In this document: positions 41,183 to 42,735 of the stretch, piece after piece
How positions within the stretch are numbered: the first letter of the stretch is position 1
Layout: each line of letters opens with the position of its first letter
Assembly: GCA_003240855.1 (NCBI GenBank)
Contig: QFNN01000013.1
Span: forward strand, 1-42,735
From: Sphingomonas sanxanigenens
GTDB lineage: Bacteria; Pseudomonadota; Alphaproteobacteria; Sphingomonadales; Sphingomonadaceae
Direction: 5' to 3'
Length of the DNA stretch: 42,735 nucleotides
The notes under the pieces: generated by a model
The model's input: only the letters and a program-made list of their open reading frames with translations
The model's database searches: none
What the model was told of the DNA's origin: nothing
Made by a program: the position numbers and the translations under genes

Positions 41183-42079
41183 ATGCGCGGTCCGACAATC
41201 GCTGTCCTTCTGATGGCCTCGTGCCTGGCTGCGCCGGCGCGCGCCAGCCTGCCCTACAATCTCAGCACCATGCTCGATTCGGCGCTCCAGTCGAACAACG
41301 AGACTGACATCGTCACGATCGCCAAATATATCCGCATGGTGGCACCCAACGACGTGGCCGAGGTGGACGATCGGATCACGGCCTGGCGCGATCAGCGCAC
41401 CAAGGCCCAGAAACAGGCGGTGATCGAGGCGGGGCCGCTTCAACTCTGGAAAGGCCGCGCGGACATTGGCGGCTTCATCACCACGGGCAACACGGATTCG
41501 CTTGGTCTCACCGCCGGGGTCGACGTGAAGCGCGAAGGCCTCGACTGGCGTCACCGCATCCGCGCACGCGTCGATTATCAAAGGGACAATGGCGTTGCGA
41601 CGCGTGAGGCCTATCTCGCGTCGTGGGAGCCGAGCTACAAGATCAACGAACGGCTCTCGGTGGTCGGCCTCGGCCAGTTCGAGCGCGACCCTTTCCTTGG
41701 CTATGATGAGCGCTTCTCTGCGGGCGTCGGCGTCGGCTACCGCGCGGTCACGACGCGACGCTTGACCGTGGACGTCAACGCCGGCCCGGCTATCCGCTTC
41801 ACTAATTTCACCGATGGCGCGCAGCAGGACAGTCCGGCCGGGCGCGCCTCCGCCACGATCGCTTTCGCGCTGACCCCGACGCTCAAACTGACCAACGACA
41901 GCGCGGCCTATTTCGACTCGCTCAACAATACCGTCACTTCGATGAGCGCGGTCGACGCCAAGCTGATCGGGCCGCTATCCGCCCGGCTGTCCTACAATAT
42001 TCAGTATGAAGGCAATCCGCCTGCTGGCCGCAAAACGGTGGACACGCAGACCCGCGCATCGCTCGTCTATAATTTCTGA
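41183..42079 (+). CDS. DUF481-family outer-membrane beta-barrel protein
   Basis: The 298-residue protein begins with a signal peptide (about 1-21, ending ARA). After a helical region of some 70 residues comes a DUF481 (YdiY-like) barrel: GFITTGNTDSLGLTAG, alternating strands, and a terminal phenylalanine (LVYNF), the usual outer-membrane barrel signal. Function in the family is unknown, possibly envelope stress or salt related. It begins 11 bases after rppH, with GAGG 5 bases before the ATG. It converges on the VOC gene with a 5-base gap. Confidence 0.88.
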   Translation: MRGPTIAVLLMASCLAAPARASLPYNLSTMLDSALQSNNETDIVTIAKYIRMVAPNDVAEVDDRITAWRDQRTKAQKQAVIEAGPLQLWKGRADIGGFITTGNTDSLGLTAGVDVKREGLDWRHRIRARVDYQRDNGVATREAYLASWEPSYKINERLSVVGLGQFERDPFLGYDERFSAGVGVGYRAVTTRRLTVDVNAGPAIRFTNFTDGAQQDSPAGRASATIAFALTPTLKLTNDSAAYFDSLNNTVTSMSAVDAKLIGPLSARLSYNIQYEGNPPAGRKTVDTQTRASLVYNF

Positions 42080-42084
42080 ACGCC

Positions 42085-42501
42085 TCAGGTCGCGAAGAGC
42101 TGGCCGATGTCGCGGAAAGCCTTGAACTCCAGAGCGTTGCCCGCCGGATCAAGGAAGAACATCGTCGCTTGCTCGCCCGGGCGGCCCACGAAACGGATAT
42201 GCGGCTCGATCACGAACTCGACCCCGGCTTCCTTCAGATGCATCGCCAGCGCGTCCCAGTCATCCCAGCCGAGGACGAGACCGAAATGGGGCACGGGAAC
42301 GGCGTCGCCGTCAACTTCATTCCGCACCGGCGGGGCCGATCGCGCTGCGCGATGAACGACCAACTGGTGACCCCTGAAATCGAAATCGATCCAGTGACCC
42401 GGGTCCTCCCTTCCCTGCGGGCATCCCAGAAGCCCGCCGTAAAACGCGCGCGCGGCCTCGATGTCGTCGACCGGGATTGCGAGATGGAATAGCGGCTGCA
42501 C
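42085..42501 (-). CDS. VOC-family (glyoxalase/bleomycin-resistance fold) protein
   Basis: The 138-residue protein has the paired beta-alpha-beta-beta-beta modules of the VOC superfamily. Likely metal ligands are H6 (LFHLAIPV), H72 (PHFGLVLG) and E125 (GNALEFKAF), which fits a glyoxalase or dioxygenase type site. The reaction is unknown. Translation starts at GTG, with GAGG about 5 bases upstream. It is separated from the possible gene end at 42565 by some 60 bases. Confidence 0.86.
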   Translation of the reverse strand: MQPLFHLAIPVDDIEAARAFYGGLLGCPQGREDPGHWIDFDFRGHQLVVHRAARSAPPVRNEVDGDAVPVPHFGLVLGWDDWDALAMHLKEAGVEFVIEPHIRFVGRPGEQATMFFLDPAGNALEFKAFRDIGQLFAT

Positions 42502-42554
42502 GATAACCTCATGGATTGGACCTGGCTTTCCTGCCCCGCCCTGCTTCCGCGCGC

Positions 42555-42572
42555 CATATGCAAATCATATGC
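42555..42572. repeat. Two CATATGC direct repeats 11 bases apart
   Basis: CATATGC occurs at 42555-42561 and again at 42566-42572, with AAAT between. Each contains the palindrome CATATG, and the centres are 11 bases apart, about one helical turn. They lie upstream of the VOC gene start on the minus strand, where an operator would be expected, but also touch the end of a possible reading frame. Confidence 0.4.
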
Positions 42573-42735
42573 TTTCGCGCTCTCCGCCATCTCGTATCCC
42601 AATGCCGGCGCGGGCTAATCGCTCCCGCAGTGACCAGGCCCGGAACCAACCCCGCTTCCCTGCAGTCATCCCGTGGATGGAGCGCATGTCCCACCCGATC
42701 TGCCACGGCTGCGCCCCGGGTATCGATTCCTCACT
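42565..42735 (-). CDS. Possible C-terminal end of an unidentified protein (cut by window edge)
   Basis: A minus-strand frame open from the window edge runs 56 codons to a TGA at 42565-42567. It reads like a basic C-terminus (GWDMRSIHG, GWFRAWSLRERLARAGIG) with GC-rich third positions. I do not recognise the protein, there is no start in view, and a frame of this length can arise by chance in DNA this GC-rich. If it is not coding, the last 234 bases hold only the CATATGC repeats and a small GCGGG/CCCGC hairpin near 42609-42629. Confidence 0.22.
   Translation of the reverse strand, partial: SEESIPGAQPWQIGWDMRSIHGMTAGKRGWFRAWSLRERLARAGIGIRDGGERESI

Noticed and set aside
42509..42706. 65-codon minus-strand frame near the right end
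   Set aside because: Basic, Arg/His-rich translation with no motif, in conflict with another open frame on the same strand.
1..42735. CRISPR arrays, tRNA or rRNA genes, insertion sequences, prophage
   Set aside because: No regularly spaced repeats, no tRNA-like cloverleaf in the short intergenic gaps, no transposase or integrase motifs on either strand; nearly every base belongs to a recognised gene.

Overview
The window is a contiguous piece of a GC-rich alphaproteobacterial chromosome, most likely a sphingomonad (family Sphingomonadaceae). The evidence is the lapA-pyrF-trpF-trpB-trpA-accD-folC order, a DUF6628-type small protein known to me mainly from sphingomonads, an exact alphaproteobacterial SOS box (GTTC-N7-GTTC), and the overall gene style: dense packing, many GTG starts and ATGA/GTGA overlaps. 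I see no rRNA, tRNA, CRISPR array, insertion sequence or prophage, and no gene-free stretch longer than about 130 bases.

Layout. 1-3105 (minus): radA, cvpA, an IscU/NifU-like scaffold and a cut-off Kef-type antiporter, packed as one unit. 3219-6208 (plus): an endonuclease/exonuclease/phosphatase-fold hydrolase overlapping a patatin-like DUF3376 lipase. 6281-12155 (plus): lapA-like, pyrF, trpF, trpB, trpA, accD and folC, mostly with 4-base overlaps. 12227-15610: a DUF6628-type gene with a Fur-like upstream site, an antisense AmpG-type transporter, a Rieske oxygenase and a single-domain response regulator. 15735-19028: an rRNA pseudouridine synthase with a repetitive basic tail, rsmD and an antisense phosphate transporter. 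19163-26648 (plus): SOS-regulated uvrD/pcrA helicase, an AspH-type hydroxylase with TPR-like N-terminus, an MFS exporter, cysK, a GNAT acetyltransferase and a SleB-type cell-wall hydrolase.

26560-29530 (minus): a small SAP/Rho-N-like protein, hisI, a MerR regulator with an apparently leaderless promoter, and an acyl-CoA dehydrogenase that it may regulate. 29632-31870 (plus): purF and an SDR. 31871-39651 (minus): HDAC-like deacetylase, korA-korB, photolyase, cyclopropane-fatty-acid synthase and a beta-lactamase-fold hydrolase. 39694-42079 (plus): HSL-type esterase, rppH and a DUF481 outer-membrane protein. 42085-42735 (minus): a VOC protein and possibly the end of one more gene.

Most of the window is core metabolism (tryptophan, pyrimidine, purine, histidine, cysteine, malonyl-CoA, folate) mixed with genome maintenance (RadA, UvrD, photolyase) and envelope/lipid functions. 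I found no clear new multi-gene system. The signals most worth following are regulatory or structural: the SOS box fixing the uvrD start, interleaved perfect inverted repeats (a possible pseudoknot) between radA and its divergent neighbour, the MerR promoter with a related site before the Rieske gene, the lipid-hydrolase pair, and an AspH-type hydroxylase in a group generally reported to lack LPS.
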